DNA from: an uncultured Roseovarius sp.
Lineage (GTDB): Bacteria; Pseudomonadota; Alphaproteobacteria; Rhodobacterales; Rhodobacteraceae
DNA: 6,059 nucleotides
Direction of reading: 5' to 3'
NCBI GenBank assembly: GCA_913055965.1
Contig: CAJXKX010000140.1
Span: 1 to 6,059 of the forward strand
Part shown: positions 1 through 5,773 of the stretch, piece after piece
Numbering within the stretch: position 1 is the first letter of the stretch
Layout of the letters: the number at the start of each line of letters is the position of its first letter
Notes under the pieces: model-generated
Databases searched by the model: none
What the model was told of the DNA's origin: nothing
Seen by the model: only the letters and a program-made list of their open reading frames with translations
Position numbers and translations under genes: made by a program

Positions 1-833
1 CCGAGCGCGCCGTGATACTCGATCTCGGCGGAGGCGTTGGCGCGGTTGCCCAGCTTGTCCTTTAGCCTCTGGATGTGGATGGCATTGCGCCCCTCGTCGA
101 GCCAGCGCGGCACCAGAAAACAGGTGAGCCCGCCCGTCGCCTGCGCCAATGTCAGGAACCCGTCGGACATCGGCGCGGAACAGAACCACTTGTGCCCGGT
201 GAGCCGGTAATGATCGCCATCGGGCACGGCTGTCGTGGTGTTGGCGCGCACGTCCGAGCCGCCCTGCTTCTCGGTCATCGCCATGCCCATGGTCGCGCCG
301 CCCTTGGCCGCCAGCGGGCGCGCCGCCGGATCGTAGAGCCGCGCGGTGAGCCTGGGCACCCACTCCGCCAGGAGCGCAGGGTCGGCGCGGAGCGCGGGCA
401 CGGCGGCATAGGTCATGGTCATCGGGCAGCACACGCCCGGCTCGACCTGCGACAGGAGATAGACCATCGCGGCGTGGGTGGCATGGCCGCCCGCCGCCCC
501 CTCCCACGGGATCGCGGCATAGCCCGCGCCGATGCCCGTGCGCATCAGGTCGTGATAGGCGGGGTGAAAGCGCACCTCGTCGAGCCGCCGCCCGGCCGCG
601 TCGAAGGGCACGAATTCGGGCGGGTGGCGGTTCGCGTCGCGGCCCGCCGCGCGCATCTCCGCGGTGCCGATCGCCGCCCCGAAATCCCCCAGAAGCGCGG
701 CATCCGCCCCCGCCGCCCGCGCATGGGTCCGCAGCGCCGCGTCGCCCGCCCAGAGATCGAGATCGCCGCGCGGCGCGGGCTGGTTGGTGACGTCGTGGGT
801 GCCAAGGCGGGCGCTTGCGGGGCTGTCGGGCAT
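1..833 (-). CDS. aidB: AidB-like acyl-CoA dehydrogenase family protein (N-terminal 277 aa, cut by left edge)
   Basis: The minus strand reads open from an ATG at 833 to the window edge, giving 277 residues of a protein whose E. coli relative has about 540. The start is supported by AGGAGG (843-848 on the complement), 9 nt upstream. Matches to E. coli AidB include an early 'TNQP' segment, 'GRRLDEVRFHP', 'QVEPGVCCPMTMTYA', the flavin-site signature 'GMAMTEKQGGSDVRANT' (Met of MTEK at residue 186), 'GHKWFCSAPMSD' and 'RLKDKLGNRANAS'. The family consists of FAD flavoproteins of the acyl-CoA dehydrogenase fold; E. coli AidB is induced by alkylating agents and binds DNA through a C-terminal domain, which would lie outside this window. 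The true substrate is unknown even in well-studied members. The gene is transcribed away from the pdh operon. An ordinary isovaleryl-CoA-type dehydrogenase is less likely, because the N-terminal segments match AidB specifically. Confidence 0.88.
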   Translation of the reverse strand, partial: MPDSPASARLGTHDVTNQPAPRGDLDLWAGDAALRTHARAAGADAALLGDFGAAIGTAEMRAAGRDANRHPPEFVPFDAAGRRLDEVRFHPAYHDLMRTGIGAGYAAIPWEGAAGGHATHAAMVYLLSQVEPGVCCPMTMTYAAVPALRADPALLAEWVPRLTARLYDPAARPLAAKGGATMGMAMTEKQGGSDVRANTTTAVPDGDHYRLTGHKWFCSAPMSDGFLTLAQATGGLTCFLVPRWLDEGRNAIHIQRLKDKLGNRANASAEIEYHGAL

Positions 834-963
834 GGTGGCGATCCTCCTCGGCCAAAGGCTACGCATCGCCGACGGGCGGGGAAAGGGGATTCACAAGCGG
901 CGCGGCCTGTGGCATCCTTGGCCCTGAAGCGCGGCGAGCAGACCGCGCGCCGAGGAGCCGAGC
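834..963. promoter_or_regulatory. Divergent intergenic region between aidB-like and ftsB-like genes
   Basis: This 130-bp spacer separates two head-to-head genes and must hold at least the start signals of both. Visible are the aidB ribosome-binding site (843-848, complement) and GAGGAG (952-957), 6 nt before the plus-strand ATG. A weak plus-strand promoter candidate is TTCACA (890-895) with CATCCT (913-918) at 17-bp spacing; the -10 box matches the consensus at only 3 of 6 positions, so it is a guess. I see no strong palindrome or AidB/Ada-type operator that I could name. Confidence 0.35.
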
Positions 964-1260
964 ATGGAATCCAAGAGCCGCCCCTGGGGCGCCCTCATCG
1001 GGCTGACCGTCGCGTTCTTTCTCGCGGCCTATTTCACCTATGCCGCGGTGCAGGGCGATTACGGCCTGTTCCGCCGCGCCGAGATCGAGGCGCAGAACGC
1101 CACCATCGCCCGGCAGCTTGCGGAACTCGAGGCGGAGGTCGCCCGGATGGAGAACCTCACGCACCGGCTGTCGGACGCGTATCTCGACATCGACCTGCTC
1201 GACGAGCAGGCGCGCGACGTGCTGGGGCTGCTGCGCGGCGACGAGATCGTGATCCGCTGA
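964..1260 (+). CDS. ftsB: FtsB/DivIC-like septum formation initiator protein
   Basis: This is a 98-aa single-pass membrane protein. A short basic N-terminus is followed by a hydrophobic segment at about residues 9-29 and then an alpha-helical coiled coil at about 36-70 (heptads of A/I/L around 'IARQLAELEAEVARMENL'). The family's C-terminal signature 'LLDEQARDVLGLLRGDEIVI' sits at about 78-97. FtsB/DivIC proteins join FtsL and FtsQ in the division complex and sit in the inner membrane with the coiled coil outside the cytoplasm. The ATG is preceded by GAGGAG (952-957) at 6-nt spacing, and the length fits the family. An FtsB-type gene directly upstream of pdhA is, as I recall, a usual arrangement in Rhodobacterales. 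A hairpin and a 223-bp gap before pdhA suggest the two genes are at least partly separate transcription units. Family assignment is good; the exact symbol is inferred. Confidence 0.85.
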   Translation: MESKSRPWGALIGLTVAFFLAAYFTYAAVQGDYGLFRRAEIEAQNATIARQLAELEAEVARMENLTHRLSDAYLDIDLLDEQARDVLGLLRGDEIVIR

Positions 1261-1261
1261 G

Positions 1262-1290
1262 CGGCGCGGGCGTTCGGACGCCCGCCGCCG
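1262..1290 (+). terminator. Hairpin after the ftsB-like gene, possible terminator
   Basis: The stem has 12 base pairs: the arm 1262-1273 pairs with 1278-1290 around a TCGG loop, with a single bulged C at 1286. It begins two bases after the TGA stop (1258-1260). No T-run follows (the next bases are TCATTCCC), so intrinsic termination is uncertain. It could be a partial terminator, a transcript-stabilising hairpin or a pause site. Confidence 0.5.
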
Positions 1291-1304
1291 TCATTCCCTC
1301 CCCC

Positions 1305-1370
1305 GTAATCCCAGGGCCCGACCCGACGATCTCCCGCCTCAGCGATCATCCGGTCAAGCCGGCTGATGAC
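1305..1370. repeat. Degenerate palindromic intergenic repeat
   Basis: Two 29-base arms (1305-1333 and 1342-1370) are imperfect inverted copies matching at about 19 of 29 positions by hand alignment, with an 8-base loop (1334-1341). The sequence style, with GTCATC-like ends and an inner GGGCTTGACCCGG-like core, resembles the dispersed palindromic elements common between genes in alphaproteobacterial genomes; that resemblance is from memory. The decay of the arms suggests an old copy. If transcribed it would fold into a long hairpin upstream of pdhA. Confidence 0.5.
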
Positions 1371-1400
1371 GCGCGCGGAGATCACGCGGCCTGCCCGGAA

Positions 1401-1460
1401 AATTCGGTCTCGCAACGAAAGCGTGTTTGCTGTAATAGATCGTTTAACGCTAAACCATTT
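1401..1460 (+). promoter_or_regulatory. AT-rich promoter-like zone upstream of pdhA
   Basis: This stretch is clearly richer in A and T than anything else near it. It contains TGTAAT (1431-1436), matching a TATAAT box at 5 of 6 positions. No convincing -35 box lies 16-18 bp upstream, so an activator-dependent promoter, or a different sigma contact, would be needed if this is real. Transcription starting near 1443 would leave a leader of about 40 nt before the pdhA ATG at 1484. Confidence 0.4.
1442..1455. promoter_or_regulatory. Small palindrome, candidate operator before pdhA
   Basis: GTTTAACGCTAAAC is an inverted repeat with five paired bases on each side of a four-base centre; 12 of 14 positions are self-complementary. 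It sits just downstream of the TGTAAT box, at the expected transcription start, where a bound repressor would block initiation. It does not resemble the E. coli PdhR operator. The regulator is unknown and the site may be chance. Confidence 0.3.
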
Positions 1461-1483
1461 CCGAGAGCAAGGAGGAGCAGCGC

Positions 1484-2503
1484 ATGGCCCCCCGGAAAAG
1501 CAACGCGAAACCAAATGTTTCCGCCGACGAGCTCAAGGCCTATTACCGCGACATGCTGTTGATCCGCCGATTCGAGGAGAAGGCGGGCCAGCTCTACGGG
1601 ATGGGGCTGATCGGCGGGTTCTGCCATCTCTATATCGGCCAGGAGGCCGTCGTCGTCGGGCTCGAGGCCGCCGCCGAAGAGGGCGACCGCCGCATCACCA
1701 CCTACCGCGATCACGGCCACATGCTCGCCTGCGGGATGGACCCGAACGGCGTGATGGCCGAACTGACGGGCCGCGAGGGCGGTTACAGCCGCGGCAAGGG
1801 CGGCTCGATGCACATGTTCTCGACCGAGAAACGCTTCTACGGCGGGCACGGCATCGTGGGCGCGAACGTGCCGCTTGGCGCGGGGCTCGCCTTTGCCGAC
1901 AAGTATCTCGGCAATGACCGCGTGACCTTCACCTATTTCGGCGACGGCGCGGCCAACCAGGGGCAGGTCTACGAGACGTTCAACATGGCCGCGCTGTGGG
2001 AATTGCCGGTGGTCTTCGTGATCGAGAACAACCAGTACGCCATGGGCACCTCGCAGAAGCGCTCGACCTCGACCCCCGACATCTACACGCGCGGCGCGGC
2101 CTTCGGCATCCCCGGCGAGGCGGTGGACGGCATGGATGTGCTGGCGGTCAGGGAGGCCGGCGAAAAGGCCGTGGCGCATTGCCGGTCCGGCAAGGGCCCC
2201 TATATCCTGGAAATCAAGACCTACCGCTATCGCGGCCACTCGATGTCGGACCCCGCGAAATACCGCACCCGCGAGGAGGTGCAGAAGATGCGCGAGGAAA
2301 AAGACGCCATCGAGCATGTGCGCGACCTGCTCCTGTCGGGCGGGCACGCGAGCGAGGACGATCTCAAGGCGATCGACAAGGAGATCAAGGACGTGGTCAA
2401 CAAGTCCGCCGACTTCGCCAAGGAAAGCCCCGAACCGGCGGTCGAGGAACTCTGGACCGACATCATCGCCGACGTGGCACCGCAGGAGGAGGCGGCCCAA
2501 TGA
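1484..2503 (+). CDS. pdhA: Pyruvate dehydrogenase E1 component, alpha subunit
   Basis: This 339-aa protein is the thiamine-diphosphate-binding subunit of the E1 heterotetramer, which decarboxylates pyruvate and passes the acetyl group to lipoyl domains of the complex in the cytoplasm. Visible family motifs are 'FCHLYIGQEA' (46-55), 'ITTYRDHGHM' (71-80), 'GKGGSMHMF' (104-112), and the diphosphate/Mg2+ motif starting 'GDGAANQG' (153-160) and ending 'ENN' (181-183). The conserved loop 'YRYRGHSMSDP' is at 247-257; His252 and Ser253 correspond to the mitochondrial regulatory-loop residues, although bacteria generally lack the kinase. The start is fixed by AAGGAGG (1469-1475), 8 nt upstream. The length is normal for alphaproteobacterial E1 alpha. 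Its stop overlaps the next ORF by 4 nt (ATGA), so their translation is probably coupled. Branched-chain or acetoin E1 alpha are the alternatives; the partner lipoyl-E1 beta and the E2 favour pyruvate. Confidence 0.97.
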   Translation: MAPRKSNAKPNVSADELKAYYRDMLLIRRFEEKAGQLYGMGLIGGFCHLYIGQEAVVVGLEAAAEEGDRRITTYRDHGHMLACGMDPNGVMAELTGREGGYSRGKGGSMHMFSTEKRFYGGHGIVGANVPLGAGLAFADKYLGNDRVTFTYFGDGAANQGQVYETFNMAALWELPVVFVIENNQYAMGTSQKRSTSTPDIYTRGAAFGIPGEAVDGMDVLAVREAGEKAVAHCRSGKGPYILEIKTYRYRGHSMSDPAKYRTREEVQKMREEKDAIEHVRDLLLSGGHASEDDLKAIDKEIKDVVNKSADFAKESPEPAVEELWTDIIADVAPQEEAAQ

Positions 2504-2724
2504 CCGCTCCGCAGGACCTGATCATCGAACATCTGAAACGGATTCAGGACCGTCTCGGACGCCTGGAAACCGGACAGACGGAAATTCTTTCCGAAATCCG
2601 TCAGCAAAAGGTGCATCAGGCGGCTTTCCTTCAGGGCGAGGCCACGCAGGACGGACGCATCGCCGAACTCGCCGCGCGCCTTGCGCGTATCGAACAGCGC
2701 CTTGATCTGCGCGACGAAATTTGA
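2500..2724 (+). CDS. Small coiled-coil protein of unknown function inside the pdh operon
   Basis: I do not recognise this 74-aa protein. It appears to be almost entirely helical and charged, with heptad-like leucine and isoleucine spacing in 'LIIEHLKRIQDRLGRLETG' (about 7-25) and in 'RIAELAARLARIEQRLDL' (about 53-70), joined by a Gln-rich middle. This predicts a soluble coiled coil or helical hairpin; there is no signal peptide or membrane segment. The ATG lies inside the pdhA stop as ATGA, and AGGAGGAGG (2484-2492) sits 7 nt upstream, so translation coupled to pdhA is likely. Only 12 nt separate its stop from pdhB. GC is about 59% by hand count, below the flanking genes. Similar short coiled-coil proteins occur widely in alphaproteobacteria as hypotheticals, often near mobile or accessory genes (from memory). 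Its coding nature rests on the strong ribosome-binding site, the exact operon spacing and the regular heptads. Confidence 0.75.
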   Translation: MTAPQDLIIEHLKRIQDRLGRLETGQTEILSEIRQQKVHQAAFLQGEATQDGRIAELAARLARIEQRLDLRDEI

Positions 2725-2736
2725 GGAACGACGACA

Positions 2737-2997
2737 ATGGCAACCGAAATTCTCATGCCCGCCCTCTCGCCGACGATGGAAGAAGGCACGCTCGCGAAAT
2801 GGCTGGTCAAGGAAGGCGACACCGTCAATGCCGGTGACATAATGGCCGAGATCGAGACCGACAAGGCGACGATGGAATTCGAGGCGGTGGACGAAGGCAC
2901 CATCGGCAAGATCCTGATCGAGGAAGGCACCGAAGGCGTCAAGGTCAACACCCCCATCGCCGTCTTGCTGGAGGAAGGCGAAAGCGCCGACGACATC
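2737..2997 (+). repeat. Direct repeat copy 1: lipoyl-domain coding sequence in pdhB
   Basis: The first 87 codons of pdhB are repeated at the start of pdhC, exactly 1650 bp downstream. By hand count 228 of 261 bases match (about 87%) and 81 of 87 residues match. Blocks of about 30 identical bases occur, for example from 2741 and from 2887. Most differences are synonymous third-position changes. Confidence 0.95.
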
Positions 2998-4119
2998 GAC
3001 ACGGCATCAAGCGCTTCGGCCTCCGAGGCCAAGGATGACAGCGACGCGGCGGAAACCCCGAAATCCGCCCCCGCCGAGGCCAAGGCGCCCGCCGCCCCCA
3101 AGTCCGACACCAGCCCCGACTGGCCCGAAGGCACCGAGATGGAGAAGAAGACCGTCCGCGAGGCGCTGAACGCGGCCATGGCCGAGGAGATGCGCCGCGA
3201 CGATACCGTCTTCATCATGGGCGAGGAGGTGGCCGAATACCAGGGTGCCTACAAGATCACCCAGAACCTGCTCGACGAGTTCGGGGGCAAGCGCGTGATC
3301 GACACGCCGATCACCGAGCACGGGTTCGCCGGGATCGGCGTGGGCGCGTCGTGGGGCGGCCTGCGGCCCATCGTCGAATTCATGACCTGGAACTTCGCCA
3401 TGCAGGCCATCGACCAGATCATCAACTCGGCGGCCAAGACCCTGTATATGTCGGGCGGGCAGATGGGCAGCCCCATCGTGTTTCGCGGCCCCAACGGCGC
3501 GGCGGCGCGCGTGGGCGCGCAGCACAGCCAGGATTACGCCGCGTGGTATTCGCAGGTGCCCGGCCTGCGCGTGGTGCAGCCCTATTCGGCGGCCTGCGCC
3601 AAGGGCCTCCTGAAGACCGCGATCCGCGACCCCAACCCGGTCGTGTTCCTGGAAAACGAGATCCTCTACGGGCGGTCCTTCGAGGTGCCCAAGCTGGACG
3701 ATTTCACCATCCCCTTCGGCAAGGCCAAGATCTGGCGCGAGGGCGAGGACGTGACCATCGTGAGCTTTGGCATCGGCATGACCTACGCGCTCGAGGCCGC
3801 CGAGAAGCTGGCCGAGGACGGCATCGAGGCCGAGGTCGTGGACCTGCGCACGCTGCGCCCGATGGATACCGACACGGTGATCGCCTCGGTGATGAAGACC
3901 AACCGTTGCGTGACGGTGGAGGAAGGCTGGCCCGTGGCCTCGATCGGCAACCATATCTCGGCGGTGCTGATGCAGCAGGCCTTCGACTATCTCGACGCGC
4001 CGGTGATCAACTGCACCGGCAAGGACGTGCCGATGCCCTACGCCGCCAATCTGGAAAAGCTGGCGCTGACCTCGACCCAAGAGGTGATCGACGCCGTGCG
4101 CCAAGTGACCTACCGGTAA
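2737..4119 (+). CDS. pdhB: Pyruvate dehydrogenase E1 component, beta subunit, with N-terminal lipoyl domain
   Basis: This 460-aa protein has three parts. Residues 1-80 form a biotinyl/lipoyl domain with the lipoylation site 'ETDKATMEF' (Lys43). Residues 81-133 are a flexible Ala/Ser/Pro/Asp/Glu linker. Residues from about 135 onward are the E1 beta fold: 'MGEEVAEYQGAYK' (161-173, including the cofactor-activating Glu), 'DTPITEHGFAGIGVG' (189-203), 'FRGPNGAAARVGAQHSQD' (249-266), 'FLENEILYG' (304-312) and 'DLRTLRPMD' (369-377). With E1 alpha it forms the active site that decarboxylates pyruvate. A lipoyl domain on E1 beta is known in alphaproteobacteria such as Zymomonas and Rhizobium; elsewhere it is absent and the subunit is about 330 aa. 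GAGGA (2723-2727) precedes the ATG by 9 nt. The residue aligned to human beta His128 is Gln273. A 10-nt gap leads to the next ORF. Confidence 0.97.
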   Translation: MATEILMPALSPTMEEGTLAKWLVKEGDTVNAGDIMAEIETDKATMEFEAVDEGTIGKILIEEGTEGVKVNTPIAVLLEEGESADDIDTASSASASEAKDDSDAAETPKSAPAEAKAPAAPKSDTSPDWPEGTEMEKKTVREALNAAMAEEMRRDDTVFIMGEEVAEYQGAYKITQNLLDEFGGKRVIDTPITEHGFAGIGVGASWGGLRPIVEFMTWNFAMQAIDQIINSAAKTLYMSGGQMGSPIVFRGPNGAAARVGAQHSQDYAAWYSQVPGLRVVQPYSAACAKGLLKTAIRDPNPVVFLENEILYGRSFEVPKLDDFTIPFGKAKIWREGEDVTIVSFGIGMTYALEAAEKLAEDGIEAEVVDLRTLRPMDTDTVIASVMKTNRCVTVEEGWPVASIGNHISAVLMQQAFDYLDAPVINCTGKDVPMPYAANLEKLALTSTQEVIDAVRQVTYR

Positions 4120-4126
4120 GGAGGTG
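4117..4126 (+). promoter_or_regulatory. Near-perfect Shine-Dalgarno overlapping the pdhB stop codon
   Basis: TAAGGAGGTGA begins with the pdhB TAA stop (4117-4119) and contains an essentially full-length complement to the 3' end of 16S rRNA. It lies 5 nt (from GGAGG) before the ATG at 4130. It decides the start of the next ORF: the in-frame GTG at 4124 is part of this site and so is unlikely to be the initiator. Confidence 0.8.
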
Positions 4127-4129
4127 AGA

Positions 4130-4387
4130 ATGTCAAAAGTCTCGATAAAACAGTCCACTGATGGAAATGGTCGAGAATTCCGCCTGAACGCGCCTGACCA
4201 CAAGCATATTGTATGCATTCCGGCAGAATTACTCGACGACGAAGTGGGAGACGACTGTTCAGACGATGATCGCGATGCTTGGGTTGAAAATAACATCGAA
4301 GAGATCGTGAAAGCCGCTGAATCGAAAATCAAGGGCGGTGTAGTCCGCAGACCATTTGACCGTATCGTCGTGCGGGAGGACAACTAA
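4130..4387 (+). CDS. Small acidic protein of unknown function, AT-rich, between pdhB and pdhC (DUF1488-like?)
   Basis: This 85-aa soluble acidic protein has no signal peptide or membrane segment. A beta-like N-terminal half ('REFRLNAPDHKHIVCIPAEL', about 15-34) leads to a strongly acidic patch ('DDEVGDDCSDDDRD', about 36-49). An alpha-helical stretch follows ('WVENNIEEIVKAAESKI', about 51-67), then a short strand-like end containing 'RRPFDRIVV'. The pattern of short strands, a central Cys, a helix with 'I..AA..K' and a terminal strand recalls DUF1488, but this is an impression. A near-perfect ribosome-binding site starts in the pdhB stop, and its TAA shares one base with the pdhC ATG (TAATG), so it is probably co-translated with the operon. 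GC is about 49% by hand count, with many A/T-ending codons (AAA, ATA, TTA, GAA), against GC-rich neighbours. This suggests a recent arrival by transfer. Confidence 0.8.
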   Translation: MSKVSIKQSTDGNGREFRLNAPDHKHIVCIPAELLDDEVGDDCSDDDRDAWVENNIEEIVKAAESKIKGGVVRRPFDRIVVREDN

Positions 4388-4647
4388 TGCCAACCGAAAT
4401 TCTCATGCCCGCCCTCTCGCCCACGATGGAAGAGGGGACGCTTGCCAAATGGCTGGTCAAGGAGGGCGATACCGTCAACGCGGGCGATCTGCTGGCCGAG
4501 ATCGAGACCGACAAGGCCACGATGGAATTCGAAGCCGTGGACGAAGGCACCATCGGCAAGATCCTCGTGGCCGAGGGCAGCGAGGGGGTCAAGGTCAACA
4601 CCCCCATCGCCGTGCTGCTGGAAGAGGGCGAGAGCGCCGACGATATC
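4387..4647 (+). repeat. Direct repeat copy 2: lipoyl-domain coding sequence in pdhC
   Basis: This is the partner of 2737-2997, in the same orientation and the same reading frame. The similarity starts at the initiation codon itself and fades after codon 87, where the two linkers begin and differ in length and composition. This argues for an ancient domain duplication kept similar by selection or gene conversion. Confidence 0.95.
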
Positions 4648-5736
4648 GCGAGCGACGCGGGCGCCCCGAAATCGGCGGAGGCCGACGCACCCGCCGGGGA
4701 TGACGCCTCTGGCGGCGAAGGGGCCGACAAGGGCAAGAGCGCAGAGCCGGTCGCCAAGTCCGACACCCCTGCCCCCGCAGCCCCCAAGGACGAGAGCGGC
4801 GCGCGCATCTTCGCCTCGCCGCTCGCCCGCCGGATCGCCGCCGAGAAGGGGCTGGATCTCACGCAGATCACGGGCTCGGGCCCGCATGGGCGCATCGTGC
4901 GCGCCGATGTGGAGGGGGCCAAGCCCGCCGCCGCAGCCCCCGCGAAGGAGGCCGCCAAGCCTGCGGACAAGGCCCCTGCTCCTGCCCCGGCGGCTGCGCC
5001 CGCCGGTCCCTCCGCCGATGCCGTGGCGGCAATGTACGAAGGCCGCGAGTATCAGGAGGTCAAGCTCGACGGGATGCGCCGCACCATCGCCGCGCGCCTG
5101 ACCGAGGCCAAGCAGACGGTGCCGCATTTCTACCTTCGGCGCGAGATCAGGCTCGACGCGCTGATGAAGTTTCGCGGCGAGTTGAACAAGCAGCTGGAGC
5201 CGCGCGGCGTGAAGCTGTCGGTCAACGACTTCATCATCAAGGCCTGCGCACTCGCATTGCAGGCGGTGCCCGATGCCAATGCCGTCTGGGCGGGCGACCG
5301 GGTGCTCAAGCTCAAGCCGTCGGACGTGGCGGTGGCGGTGGCCATCGAGGGCGGGCTATTCACCCCCGTGCTGAAGGATGCCGAGATGAAATCGCTCTCG
5401 GCCCTCTCGGCGGAGATGAAGGACCTCGCCAAACGCGCCCGCGACCGCAAGCTTGCGCCCCAGGAATACCAGGGCGGCACGTTTGCCATTTCCAACCTCG
5501 GCATGTTCGGGATCGAGAATTTCGACGCGGTGATCAACCCGCCGCATGGCGCGATCCTCGCTGTTGGCGCCGGGCTGAAGAAGCCGGTGGTCGGCGCGGA
5601 TGGCGAACTGACCGTCGCCACCGTCATGTCGGTGACGCTGTCGGTCGATCACCGGGTGATCGACGGGGCGCTCGGGGCCGAACTGTTGCAGCAGATCGTC
5701 GACAACCTCGAGAATCCGATGGTGATGCTGGCCTGA
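4387..5736 (+). CDS. pdhC: Pyruvate dehydrogenase E2, dihydrolipoyllysine-residue acetyltransferase
   Basis: This 449-aa protein is the structural and catalytic core of the complex; it transfers acetyl from lipoyl-lysine to CoA. Domains in order are one lipoyl domain (1-80, Lys43 in 'ETDKATMEF'), a mobile Ala/Pro/Asp/Lys linker (81-136), and the peripheral-subunit-binding domain (about 138-177, 'ASPLARRIAAEKGLDL' and 'GSGPHGRIVRADV'). A second Ala/Pro/Lys linker (178-212) leads to the acyltransferase domain (about 213-449), which contains 'LDGMRRTIAARLTEAKQTVP', 'NDFIIKACALAL', 'TFAISNLGMFGIENFDAVI' and the active-site motif 'DHRVIDG' with His422 and Asp426. All key residues are present. Its ATG overlaps the preceding TAA by one base, with GGGAGGA (4374-4380) 6 nt upstream. 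The single lipoyl domain here is complemented by the one on E1 beta. A strong hairpin follows 7 nt after the stop, and E3 is not adjacent. Confidence 0.97.
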   Translation: MPTEILMPALSPTMEEGTLAKWLVKEGDTVNAGDLLAEIETDKATMEFEAVDEGTIGKILVAEGSEGVKVNTPIAVLLEEGESADDIASDAGAPKSAEADAPAGDDASGGEGADKGKSAEPVAKSDTPAPAAPKDESGARIFASPLARRIAAEKGLDLTQITGSGPHGRIVRADVEGAKPAAAAPAKEAAKPADKAPAPAPAAAPAGPSADAVAAMYEGREYQEVKLDGMRRTIAARLTEAKQTVPHFYLRREIRLDALMKFRGELNKQLEPRGVKLSVNDFIIKACALALQAVPDANAVWAGDRVLKLKPSDVAVAVAIEGGLFTPVLKDAEMKSLSALSAEMKDLAKRARDRKLAPQEYQGGTFAISNLGMFGIENFDAVINPPHGAILAVGAGLKKPVVGADGELTVATVMSVTLSVDHRVIDGALGAELLQQIVDNLENPMVMLA

Positions 5737-5742
5737 AACGCG

Positions 5743-5773
5743 AACCGGCCCCGCCTGACGGGCGGGGCCGGTT
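5743..5773. terminator. Strong GC-rich terminator hairpin shared by pdhC and cysE
   Basis: A perfect 13-bp stem (5743-5755 with 5761-5773, AACCGGCCCCGCC and its complement) encloses a 5-base loop TGACG. It lies 7 nt after the pdhC stop and 43 nt beyond the convergent cysE stop. No long T-run follows on the plus strand (GCCGTGTCC). On the minus strand the stem is followed by CGCGTTTC. The AA/TT ends of the stem give short T tails in both directions, consistent with a bidirectional terminator. Confidence 0.8.

Noticed and set aside
545..805. Minus-strand 86-codon frame within the AidB-like gene
   Set aside because: Out of frame with the AidB reading frame, which carries all the recognisable motifs.
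890..918. TTCACA plus CATCCT as a promoter for the ftsB-like gene
   Set aside because: The -10 box matches at only 3 of 6 positions; in a sequence this size such a match is expected by chance, so it is noted only as a weak candidate.
75..1562. Long plus-strand open frame of 495 codons
   Set aside because: It runs antisense through the AidB-like gene and out of frame through the ftsB-like gene. Its product is Arg/Gly/His/Ala-rich with no motifs, typical of a GC-rich shadow frame.
1382..2500. Minus-strand open frame of 372 codons over pdhA
   Set aside because: Antisense to a clearly recognised gene, with biased composition (Val/Gly/His/Leu/Ala) and no family motif.
4124..4126. GTG as the start of the small ORF between pdhB and pdhC
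   Set aside because: The GTG is part of the Shine-Dalgarno sequence itself. The ATG at 4130 has correct spacing.
3007..4383. Minus-strand open frame of 458 codons over pdhB and the small ORF
   Set aside because: Another antisense shadow. It crosses the AT-rich ORF, but its product is low-complexity and has no plausible ribosome-binding site or domain.
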